Source: UBA1672 sp046542355
Lineage (GTDB): Bacteria > Pseudomonadota > Alphaproteobacteria > Micavibrionales > Micavibrionaceae
NCBI GenBank assembly: GCA_046542355.1
Contig: JBKHBN010000057.1
Coordinates: 1-6,514, forward strand
DNA length: 6,514 nt
Direction of reading: 5' to 3'
A program made the translations under genes and the position numbers. Positions 1 through 6,377 of the stretch are shown here, in pieces; position 1 is the first letter of the stretch; the number at the start of each line of letters is the position of its first letter. Below the pieces are notes generated by a model. That model was not told the origin of the DNA. It saw only the letters and a program-made list of their open reading frames with translations, and searched no databases.

Positions 1-429
1 TAAAAACGGTGGTCGTGCGTTACGACTAGCATTCATCCTGGAAATGCTCTGGTGGGCTGTAGGAAGTTCTACTTGCCTAAAGAGACGTTCGCCCCTCGCA
101 CCAACAACGAATGTGCGCACCTCACCCTCAATAAAATTAACGTATTTTCTTGATGCCTCCCGCCATGTATGCTTAGCTTTTTGACAGCCTACAGTTCTAT
201 ACCTGTTAACAGTTCTATACCTGTTATATGTACTAAGTTTTTCCCCTTCTTCGGTTATCTCTATAGGTTTCATGCCATTTTGCTCAGCATATGCCTTCGC
301 TCGAAAAGAGTTTCCTGAACCAGAAAACAAAATAGCTTTTCCGTCAGAAGCAAACCCCATAAAATGAACGGTTTTTATATCCGCTTGAACGTTCGCTGTA
401 TAAAATTGTTTTTTTAAGTTTTCGGCCAT
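1..429 (-). CDS. Partial gene: small hypothetical protein, possibly a stand-alone polymorphic-toxin-like domain
   Basis: This reading frame is open from an ATG at 429 to the left edge, giving 143 codons with no stop, so the 3' end is missing. It starts MAENLKKQFYTANVQ and contains FRAKAYAEQNGMKPIEIT (about residues 42-59), then a duplicated NRYRTV (69-74 and 75-80), then WREASRKYV (89-97), GEVRTFVV (102-109) and FRQVELP (117-123). There is no signal peptide or membrane segment. The order 'A..YA..NG..+IE+T', 'W..AS..Y', 'G.V..F', 'F..VE.P' reminds me of uncharacterised toxin domains at the C-termini of Rhs or haemagglutinin-like proteins. That is memory-based pattern matching and not an assignment. 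The start lies 18 nt after the stop of the upstream open frame, which suggests co-transcription or coupling; the ribosome binding site is weak. No catalytic residues can be named. That it is a real reading frame is fairly likely; the function is unknown. Confidence 0.6.
   Translation of the reverse strand, partial: MAENLKKQFYTANVQADIKTVHFMGFASDGKAILFSGSGNSFRAKAYAEQNGMKPIEITEEGEKLSTYNRYRTVNRYRTVGCQKAKHTWREASRKYVNFIEGEVRTFVVGARGERLFRQVELPTAHQSISRMNASRNARPPFL
191..226. repeat. Perfect tandem duplication, 2 x 18 bp
   Basis: The unit acagttctatacctgtta occurs at 191-208 and again at 209-226 with no mismatch, and the identity stops exactly at both ends. Because 18 is a multiple of three, the leftward gene keeps its frame and simply gains a second copy of NRYRTV. 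Perfect identity suggests a recent slippage or duplication event. Confidence 0.95.
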
Positions 430-447
430 TTCGTTTACTCAAATTAC

Positions 448-732
448 TCACTCATAAAAATCAACTTCACATTCTCCGGGGCGATGCCAATGTTTTATTA
501 TTGCTTTTTTTGTTAGTCCTCGTTCTTCTTCTGATACCTCTATCCCGTCTTTAGCAATAATTTCAGAAAAATAAATATCCAATACAAAGCATTTCTTTTT
601 GTTTCCTGGTCGCTTTTCTTTGCCCATAGCATGTTCGCAAGAGAATATAAATTCTCTATCACCAATGCTTGCAACAACGTTAAGGCGCCAAATCTCAATA
701 CCAACCTGAACACCATCAACATCTGGGCACCT
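448..732 (-). pseudogene. 5'-truncated open frame, conserved-looking protein of unknown function
   Basis: On the minus strand a frame is open from just after a TAG (733-735) to a TGA at 448-450, 94 codons. It contains DVDGVQVGIEIW, then REFIFSCEHAMG and KKKCFVLDIYF, and ends RPGECEVDFYE. The composition (alternating hydrophobic strands, acidic helix ISEEE-like stretch, Trp/His/Pro near the end) looks like real protein, unlike the low-complexity frames overlapping it. There is no ATG, GTG or TTG before the ATG of HAMG, which would leave only about 60 residues and has no visible ribosome binding site, so the natural N-terminus seems lost near 725-735 by deletion, insertion or frameshift. It lies immediately upstream of the toxin-like gene and in the same frame; two in-frame TGA codons (448-450 and 439-441) separate them. 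It might be a remnant of a cognate immunity or accessory gene, but this is speculation. Confidence 0.45.
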
Positions 733-918
733 CTAAAAACAGCGTAAAGTACCGATGTCTGGAGCAAAGATGCTGTCGGATCATGTGATGCTCCAGTTTT
801 TCCTGATTTTCCGGCTGTTTTCCGGCCCCGTTTTTTCCGTAATCCTTTGTTTTGAGCGCTTGTAGCAAGGCTTTTGAGTTCGTCTGTGAATGGAAGAGAA
901 TGCTGGTGAAGAAAATAA
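733..918. other. Short non-coding stretch between tRNA-Cys 3' end and the truncated frame
   Basis: No convincing gene is present on either strand. Open frames crossing this stretch also run through the tRNA and are explained by chance. The left end begins near GGGCACCTCTAAAAA (725-739), which has the look of an insertion-sequence terminal repeat, but no partner repeat was found in the window. Between about 800 and 840 there are close CCGG-containing repeats separated by A-rich runs (minus strand). They could fold weakly but do not make a standard terminator. This is also where an element integrated at the tRNA 3' end would begin. Confidence 0.4.
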
Positions 919-992
919 TGGAGGCACGGACCGGAGTCGAACCGGTGTACACGGATTTGCAATCCGCTGCATAGCCACTCTGCCACCGCGCC
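919..992 (-). tRNA. tRNA-Cys (anticodon GCA), complete, CCA encoded
   Basis: The minus strand reads as a full 74-nt cloverleaf. The acceptor stem GGCGCGG pairs with CCGTGCC through seven pairs, one of them G-U. The D-arm has a short GCA/TGC stem. The anticodon arm is GCGGA-TTGCAAA-TCCGT with anticodon GCA, and the T-arm is ACCGG-TTCGACT-CCGGT. The discriminator base is T (U73), the known identity base for cysteine tRNA, and CCA is encoded at 921-919. It decodes UGC and UGU in translation. It stands alone with no neighbouring tRNA in the window. Its 3' half faces the accessory-looking genes to the left, the usual orientation for element integration. Confidence 0.97.
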
Positions 993-1321
993 CTTTCACT
1001 AAGTCGAGACACACTAGGGATTTGTCAATCATAAGTCAACTGCCATATATTTCAATATTATACTTCAATTTAAAGCGTTCTATGGAAAAAATATTTTTCA
1101 CTTGTTCTTGCAAAAAATTATATGCTACAAATACTTTAGAACATGTAATAAAAATTCAATAATTCATGTATAAGATCAAATTTACTGCGTTCCGTTACCT
1201 AAAAAAAATCACTCTGATAATAATACGGTTTTTCGAATTAGGCTATCCCATGCGACTTCTAATTTCATAAAAAACAGCGCGCTGCCCAAGACACGTAAAT
1301 ATAATAACTGAGGCCTAAAAA
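993..1321. other. Intergenic region between tRNA-Cys and the chemoreceptor gene
   Basis: About 330 bp, strongly A+T-rich, with no supported gene. A 26-codon frame starting at 1082 has no ribosome binding site. A possible rightward promoter is TTGTCA (1022-1027), 18 bp, TATATT (1046-1051). It would overlap the tRNA promoter on the other strand and leave a leader of about 260 nt. A perfect TATAAT at 1300-1305 is too close to the start codon to serve as a normal -10 box for a transcript carrying the ribosome binding site. A perfect 10-bp palindrome, CAGCGCGCTG, lies at 1275-1284, about 40 bp before the start codon. The ribosome binding site GAGG (1310-1313) is 8 nt before the ATG. No convincing flagellar sigma28 promoter was seen. 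Confidence 0.5.
1000..1039 (-). promoter_or_regulatory. Candidate promoter(s) for tRNA-Cys
   Basis: Two overlapping sigma70-like arrangements precede the tRNA on the minus strand. The first has -35 TTGACT (1039-1034), 17 bp, then TAGTGT (1016-1011), which would start transcription about a dozen bases before the mature 5' end. The second has a perfect -35 TTGACA (1028-1023), 17 bp, and a poor -10 GACTTA (1005-1000), which would start almost at the mature end. The first has better geometry and the second the better -35 box. The exact start site is not decided by the sequence. Confidence 0.45.
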
Positions 1322-3535
1322 ATGAAATTATCAGATATAAAAATCTCCCGAAAACTTCCAATTATTATTATAGGTCTTGCCACATTGGCTTCGGCAACGA
1401 CAGGCTGGATCATGTACACCAAGGCGCACGAAGAACTCACGATTGCCACAAACCAGAAACTGGCGGCTTTATTAGCCTCAAGAGAAAACGCACTGCAAAA
1501 CTATCTGGGCTCAATAGAGCAGGATCTCTCTTTCATCTCAAAAAATCCATTTACAAGACAAGCGCTGAAGGATTTCATGGTCGCTTGGAATGAACTTGAT
1601 ACACAAGGCAATCAGGAAAACATCCTGCAAAGACTATATATTACCGACAACCCTCATCCTACCGGCTCCAAAGAAGAACTGGACTACGCAAAGGACGGCT
1701 CACTATACAGCAAAACGCACGCGCAATATCACCCATGGTTCAGGCACTTCCTCCGCCAGCGTGATTACTACGACGTTTTCCTGTTCTCTCCTAATGGCGA
1801 CCTTGTCTATACCGTGTTCAAAGAACTGGACTACGCGACCAATCTAAATACAGGAAAATGGAAAGATTCTGATCTGGGCAATGCATTCCGGGCTGCTAAA
1901 AATGATCCCTCTCAACAACATTTCTTCGACTTCAAACCCTATGGACCAAGCCACGGCGCTGCCGCAAGTTTTATCTCTGAGGGGATACTCAACAACGATG
2001 GTTCCCTGGCTGGTATTCTCGTTTTCCAAATGCCCATTGCGCGCATAAATAATGTCATGCAAGTAGCCGCAGGTATGGGAGAAAGCGGAGAAACTTATAT
2101 CATTGGAACAGATCACTTGATGCGAAGCGACTCTCGCTTTTCTGAAGAATCAACCATTTTAAAAACCAAAGTCTCTACAAAAGCTGTTGAGCAGGCTCTG
2201 GACGGAAAAGATGGCGCAGAGGTAGTAGAAGATTATCGAGGCATCAATGTATACTCGGCCTTTAGCCCTTTTGACTTTAAGGGAACAAGATGGGCAATAT
2301 TAGCCGAAATAGATGAAACCGAAATGCTGAAGCAAATGTATCAAGTAAGAGACTATGCTGTTATTGCAACCTTGTCAGTAATGAGCGTAATAGGCTTTAT
2401 TGCGTTCTTCATGTCACGTACCTCAATGTCAAACCCGATAAGCAAAATGTCCAAATCCATGCATACATTGGCCAACGGCAATTATGATACAACCATTCCC
2501 GGCACAGATCGCAAAGATGAAATCGGAGAGATGGCAGCCTCTGTAGAAATATTTAAACAAAATGGCCTTGAGGCAAAACGCCTTAAAGAAGAACAGGAAG
2601 CCGCTGAAGCGCGCGCCGCTGAAGAGAAAAAACGTATGATGAAAGAACTGGCAGATCAATTCGACTCTCAGGTGGGAGATGCTATTCGCAACCTGTCCTC
2701 ATCAGCACAACAACTGCAGACCGCTGCAAATGACATGGAAACTATCGCATCACAAACGCAAGAATCAAGCTCTTCTGTAGCCTCCGCAGCAGAAGAAACC
2801 AGTGCCAACGTCGGCTCTGTTTCTTCAGCCACTGAAGAAATGACTGCTAGCGCTCAGGAAATCACCCAACAAATTTCCAATGTCGCCTCACGCGCCAACA
2901 CCGCTTCTGCCAGCGCTCAGGCAACCAGTCAAAAAGTAGATCAGCTCAACACACTCGTCAGCAATATAGGCGACGTAGTAGTAGCCATTAGAGACATAGC
3001 AGAGCAAACCAACCTCCTCGCTCTTAATGCCACAATCGAAGCAGCCAGAGCCGGAGAAGCCGGCAGAGGGTTCGCCGTTGTAGCCGAAGAAGTCAAAAAA
3101 CTTGCCAGCGAAACGAGCACTAAAACAGAAGAAATCGAAGACCGCATTCAAGGCATTCAAAGCGCAACGCACGAAGCTGTGGATGCTGTACAACAAATCA
3201 TAGATAATATTGCAGAAATTGACAGCGCCTCTGCCCAAACCGCCAGCGCTGCAGAAGAACAAAATTCCGTCATAAACGAAATTACAAGAAACATCTCCGA
3301 AGTAGCAGAAGCCTCACAACAAGTCTCTAGCGCAATCAGTCAGGTGCAAGGCGGCGCCGATCAGACTGGTCAATCTGCGCAAATGCTCAAGGTCTCTGCA
3401 AATGATATATCCACATTATCAGAAAATCTGCAACAAGCTGTTGGTAATTTCCTAACACAAATCCGCAGCGATGATGCCAAAAAAACAGAGTCACCCAAAA
3501 GCCCAGAGATTATAAGCACACAAAAAGCCGCTTAA
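1322..3535 (+). CDS. Methyl-accepting chemotaxis protein with periplasmic Cache-type sensor
   Basis: A 737-residue inner-membrane chemoreceptor that would control CheA through CheW and so steer flagellar movement. From N to C: a short basic cytoplasmic start, TM1 (about 12-32, LPIIIIGLATLASATTG), a periplasmic sensor of about 310 residues (33-342), TM2 (about 345-364), HAMP (about 365-418, ending DEIGEMAASVEIFKQN), a charged Glu/Ala-rich coiled coil (415-445) and the signalling domain (about 455-712). The highly conserved hairpin tip (558-595) is intact, including EQTNLLALNATIEAARAGE and GRGFAVVAEEV. The sensor has YYDVFLFSPNGDLVYT (149-164) and GMGESGETYIIG (251-262), features I associate with double-Cache receptors; the ligand cannot be read from sequence. 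Glu pairs in Ala/Ser/Thr-rich helices (491-492, 505-506, 645-646) are candidate methylation sites. There is no C-terminal NWETF-like CheR-binding peptide; the end is QKAA. The start is supported by GAGG 8 nt upstream and by TM1 position. No che genes lie nearby. Confidence 0.95.
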   Translation: MKLSDIKISRKLPIIIIGLATLASATTGWIMYTKAHEELTIATNQKLAALLASRENALQNYLGSIEQDLSFISKNPFTRQALKDFMVAWNELDTQGNQENILQRLYITDNPHPTGSKEELDYAKDGSLYSKTHAQYHPWFRHFLRQRDYYDVFLFSPNGDLVYTVFKELDYATNLNTGKWKDSDLGNAFRAAKNDPSQQHFFDFKPYGPSHGAAASFISEGILNNDGSLAGILVFQMPIARINNVMQVAAGMGESGETYIIGTDHLMRSDSRFSEESTILKTKVSTKAVEQALDGKDGAEVVEDYRGINVYSAFSPFDFKGTRWAILAEIDETEMLKQMYQVRDYAVIATLSVMSVIGFIAFFMSRTSMSNPISKMSKSMHTLANGNYDTTIPGTDRKDEIGEMAASVEIFKQNGLEAKRLKEEQEAAEARAAEEKKRMMKELADQFDSQVGDAIRNLSSSAQQLQTAANDMETIASQTQESSSSVASAAEETSANVGSVSSATEEMTASAQEITQQISNVASRANTASASAQATSQKVDQLNTLVSNIGDVVVAIRDIAEQTNLLALNATIEAARAGEAGRGFAVVAEEVKKLASETSTKTEEIEDRIQGIQSATHEAVDAVQQIIDNIAEIDSASAQTASAAEEQNSVINEITRNISEVAEASQQVSSAISQVQGGADQTGQSAQMLKVSANDISTLSENLQQAVGNFLTQIRSDDAKKTESPKSPEIISTQKAA

Positions 3536-3551
3536 CAAAACCATAGAAACT

Positions 3552-6305
3552 TTAAAAATCGACTTTGTAGTGCATAATAGCCAGACCATCCGCAGAAGAA
3601 TCCTCTATATGACCCGGTTCATGTCGATACAAAAGCCCAACATTTAGAGAATCGTTACGTTTCTCACTAAGCGTAGTGCGGTAATAAGCCTGAAAATTAA
3701 CCTCCCGCCCATCTGGCTCCAGATCAACACTCTGACTTTCAAACAACGCAGAGCCGTTATCTCCCCGCGCTACAGGATAACGAATATCCGCCTGCGCACT
3801 GGAAACACGCAATGGCTGATGCACAAGAAAACCGATCTGGTCTTGCTCCCGATAATAGTTATCTAATAAAAGTCCGAGCGTATAACTGTCTGTCTTGACG
3901 GAGGAAAAGGAACTATATAGAGAATCATCTACTGCACTGGCCTCAGTCCAGCCCGCCTGCGCCCCCGCAATAAAACGCATGTCATTTTCAAACTGATAGT
4001 GCAAATTCACACCGGAAAACAAAGTCGGCGTATTCTTCTGCAAACTAAAGGCGCCATCTGAGCGCGTTCCCAAAACAAAATCTTCCTCACGCATCATCCC
4101 GCCAAGCAAGCTCACTCGTATCGCATCACTCACGCCATAATCCGTCTCAAAAGCAAATCCCGAGACAATGTCGCTCTCATCTTCTTGCGCCGGATCATCC
4201 AGTGCATCACCATTAAGGTCTTCACCAATCGTAGAAAAACCAAGCATTTTCACTCGGCTATGAGTGTTAAAACTCATCTGCAATCCAGCGCTCATTGCGC
4301 GATCTCCAGCAAAATCGAGATAAGGAATAAGCGATTGACCGCTTGCTTCCATAAAACCTTCATGCGAAAATGCACCCTCTTGCGCATAAAACCCAAGCTG
4401 CATAGCCGGATTGCGTTTATAATCAACCTGCAACCGGACAAAATCCTCATCAAAACTTGAAACAAAAGACAAACTTTCCAACTCGCTGGTTTTCTCCCCT
4501 TGCGCAACACCATCATCCTGAGAAAACCTTAAACGAACCTCCCCTAAAGACCCGATCTTATGGGTAGAAAGATCCGCCTCGCCAAAATTTAATAACAACT
4601 CAGCGCTATTAATGGAATGATCCGCATGATGAGCCAATGCGCCCAGATCAACCATGCTCATACGCCCGAACTTATCACTTGCTCCCGCTTTTATTGCCCC
4701 AAGAGTACGAACCGCACCATTCCCGAACGCCGCGCCAAAGTCAATGCGGGTTGAACGCACAAGCTGCGCCCCACTCTCAAAACTTTCCCCGGTTGCAAAC
4801 ACACCGCTCGAGGGGTCGTAACGCAAGGCAGCTTCAATATCGAGTAACCCTTGACCATAAGTGGCTTCATCAGCATAAACACCACCATCATTGGCCGTGC
4901 CCAATATAAGGTCAACAATCCGCTCATTAGATAAATTACTCGACGTACCAGCGCCGAATTTCTCAATCGCAAGCGCTACCGCGCCAGTAACATGCGGTGC
5001 TGCAAATGAGGTTCCGCTTGCTTTGGCAATATAATCTTGCGAAGTATATGAATATAATCCCCCATCTCCAAACGGATCACCGCCTGGCGCAGCCAGACAA
5101 AACGCTGCAGTATCTCCGCACTTATTGGCATAGCTGGCAATCTGTCCATCAACCGTATCAACCGCAGTAGCCACAAGCCAGTGCTGCGCCCACTCAGGAT
5201 AATCAAGCGGCAGGGCAGCCTGCGTGCTGGGTTGATCCAAACCGTCATTACCCGATGCCCATACAATCACAACATCATTATTCACTGCATTATCAATCGC
5301 TGCATGAATATCAGTTCCCTCGGCATAGTCCGCTATGCGCGCGGCATAGTCCGCAGAATTATATGCCCCGGAATATCCATAGCTGTGATTACTAACCTGC
5401 GCTTCATTAGCTACAGCCCAATTCAGAGCTTTTGCACGTTTATCAGCACCCACACCAATCAAACGCACATCAAACCCGGTATCATCCTCAAAGAAAATTC
5501 CGGCATTAAGCAAATTGGCTCCCGGCGCTACCCCAACCATATAAACATCATTATCATCCGCAGCCAGTATGCCGGAAATAAATGTGCCATGCCCGTTCTG
5601 CGGCAATGTCGCATTCTCAACACACCCTTCAGTATCATCTACTGCATTGTAGCAATCCAATAGCGTATTTTTTAACTCATAGCTCAGCGGATCGATCAAC
5701 GTATCAAGCACAGCGACATTAACGCCCTTTCCGGTAATATCGATAGCCTGCGCATAATCAGCCCCCACATATACCCACCCGGCTTGTCGGCTTTCTTCGG
5801 TAATCGATGGTGTCGGCGCAGCTGGCGGTGGTGGAGGAGCTGGAGCCGGATCACTCTCAGGAGGTGGAGTGGATGAAACCGAATCACCACTATCATCTCC
5901 CCCGCCTCCGCTTGTTGCTGCTGCCACGCCCCCGACTGCTGCCGCTGTACCACCAACCCCAAGCAGCGTTTGAACACCAAACACACCTGCCACAGGGCCC
6001 ACAGCCGGCTCAACCGCTTCCAGCTGTTCAGGAGAAAGAGCTTGCAACTGCTCTGGACTTAAAGCCGCTATTTGCTCTGCGGTAAAATTACGGTACTGCC
6101 TTAATTCTTCAGGATCCAAAGCCTGCACCTCTTCAACGCTCAATATCGAAGCATCTTTAAAACCGTTCAAGGGATTGCGCCTGACCTGACCTTGCGGCCA
6201 TTCCTGAGCTTGTATCGGCTCTTGCGCGCACACAGGAACGGCAAAACTAACCAGCGCGGTCGTAAAACATAACAAAGACAATGAATGAGAAGAAATTCTC
6301 GCCAT
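3552..6305 (-). CDS. Autotransporter serine protease (subtilisin family S8, type Va secretion)
   Basis: A 917-residue self-secreting protease. A signal peptide (about 1-27, ending PVCA before QEP) sends it to the periplasm. Next come PEQL-type repeats (about 54-98), a Gly/Ala-rich hydrophobic stretch (101-131), a Gly/Asp patch and a Pro-rich linker (145-167). The S8 domain (about 170-495) has an intact triad: Asp201 in VAVLDTLIDP, His239 in NGHGTFISG and Ser433 in GTSFAAPHVTG, with Asn353 of ASGNDG as oxyanion residue. Cys218/Cys228 and Cys396/Cys403 are likely disulfides. After a linker passenger, a beta-barrel domain (roughly 620-917) ends MHYKVDF with the terminal Phe typical of outer-membrane proteins. 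The layout matches the NalP/SphB1-type group, so surface processing of itself or other surface proteins is likely; the substrate is unknown. The start is supported by GGGGGA 5 nt upstream and the signal peptide directly after. The gene has its own promoter and converges on the chemoreceptor gene. Confidence 0.95.
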   Translation of the reverse strand: MARISSHSLSLLCFTTALVSFAVPVCAQEPIQAQEWPQGQVRRNPLNGFKDASILSVEEVQALDPEELRQYRNFTAEQIAALSPEQLQALSPEQLEAVEPAVGPVAGVFGVQTLLGVGGTAAAVGGVAAATSGGGGDDSGDSVSSTPPPESDPAPAPPPPPAAPTPSITEESRQAGWVYVGADYAQAIDITGKGVNVAVLDTLIDPLSYELKNTLLDCYNAVDDTEGCVENATLPQNGHGTFISGILAADDNDVYMVGVAPGANLLNAGIFFEDDTGFDVRLIGVGADKRAKALNWAVANEAQVSNHSYGYSGAYNSADYAARIADYAEGTDIHAAIDNAVNNDVVIVWASGNDGLDQPSTQAALPLDYPEWAQHWLVATAVDTVDGQIASYANKCGDTAAFCLAAPGGDPFGDGGLYSYTSQDYIAKASGTSFAAPHVTGAVALAIEKFGAGTSSNLSNERIVDLILGTANDGGVYADEATYGQGLLDIEAALRYDPSSGVFATGESFESGAQLVRSTRIDFGAAFGNGAVRTLGAIKAGASDKFGRMSMVDLGALAHHADHSINSAELLLNFGEADLSTHKIGSLGEVRLRFSQDDGVAQGEKTSELESLSFVSSFDEDFVRLQVDYKRNPAMQLGFYAQEGAFSHEGFMEASGQSLIPYLDFAGDRAMSAGLQMSFNTHSRVKMLGFSTIGEDLNGDALDDPAQEDESDIVSGFAFETDYGVSDAIRVSLLGGMMREEDFVLGTRSDGAFSLQKNTPTLFSGVNLHYQFENDMRFIAGAQAGWTEASAVDDSLYSSFSSVKTDSYTLGLLLDNYYREQDQIGFLVHQPLRVSSAQADIRYPVARGDNGSALFESQSVDLEPDGREVNFQAYYRTTLSEKRNDSLNVGLLYRHEPGHIEDSSADGLAIMHYKVDF

Positions 6306-6364
6306 AGCGCTCCCCCACTATTAGAAAGATCTAATCTAAAGATTTAAAGTAAAGACAATATGTG

Positions 6365-6377
6365 ACGCAGGATGCGT
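6365..6377. promoter_or_regulatory. 13-bp dyad at the predicted transcription start (possible operator)
   Basis: ACGCA (6365-6369) and TGCGT (6373-6377) form a perfect inverted repeat around GGA. The site lies just downstream of the predicted -10 box and covers the expected start point of the autotransporter transcript, a place where a repressor dimer would block transcription. It could also simply be a small 5' RNA stem. Half-sites of only 5 bp keep this tentative. Confidence 0.35.

Noticed and set aside
540..1012. Leftward open frames of 148 and 98 codons running through the tRNA
   Set aside because: They translate the tRNA sequence itself (for example GSTPVRA and RFDSGP, classic tRNA read-through peptides), are low in protein character, and the 3' part lies in a different frame from the protein-like 448-732 frame.
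890..1162. Rightward open frame of 90 codons antisense to tRNA-Cys, and a 26-codon frame from 1082
   Set aside because: The frame runs through the tRNA complement and A+T-rich intergenic DNA, with no ribosome binding site and no recognisable protein pattern.
1200..1220. Flagellar sigma28 promoter (TAAA ... CTGATAA) before the chemoreceptor
   Set aside because: The spacing between the two elements is about six bases too short for the known consensus, and the first box lies in a simple A-run.
2888..3262. Long antisense open frames inside the chemoreceptor signalling domain
   Set aside because: They are shadows of the repetitive Ala/Ser/Glu codons of the real gene; Cys- and Phe-rich translation and no start context.
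3520..3570. Intrinsic terminator between the convergent genes
   Set aside because: Only AAG-CCG-CTT type micro-dyads are present; there is no stable stem followed by a T-run on either strand.
5181..5663. Rightward 160-codon frame antisense to the protease domain
   Set aside because: It lies wholly opposite the conserved S8 domain, is Ile/Arg-rich without pattern, and has no ribosome binding site.
6225..6231. Lipoprotein signal around Cys26 of the autotransporter
   Set aside because: The residue before the Cys is Val and the preceding residues do not fit the lipobox; a signal peptidase I site after VCA is the better reading.
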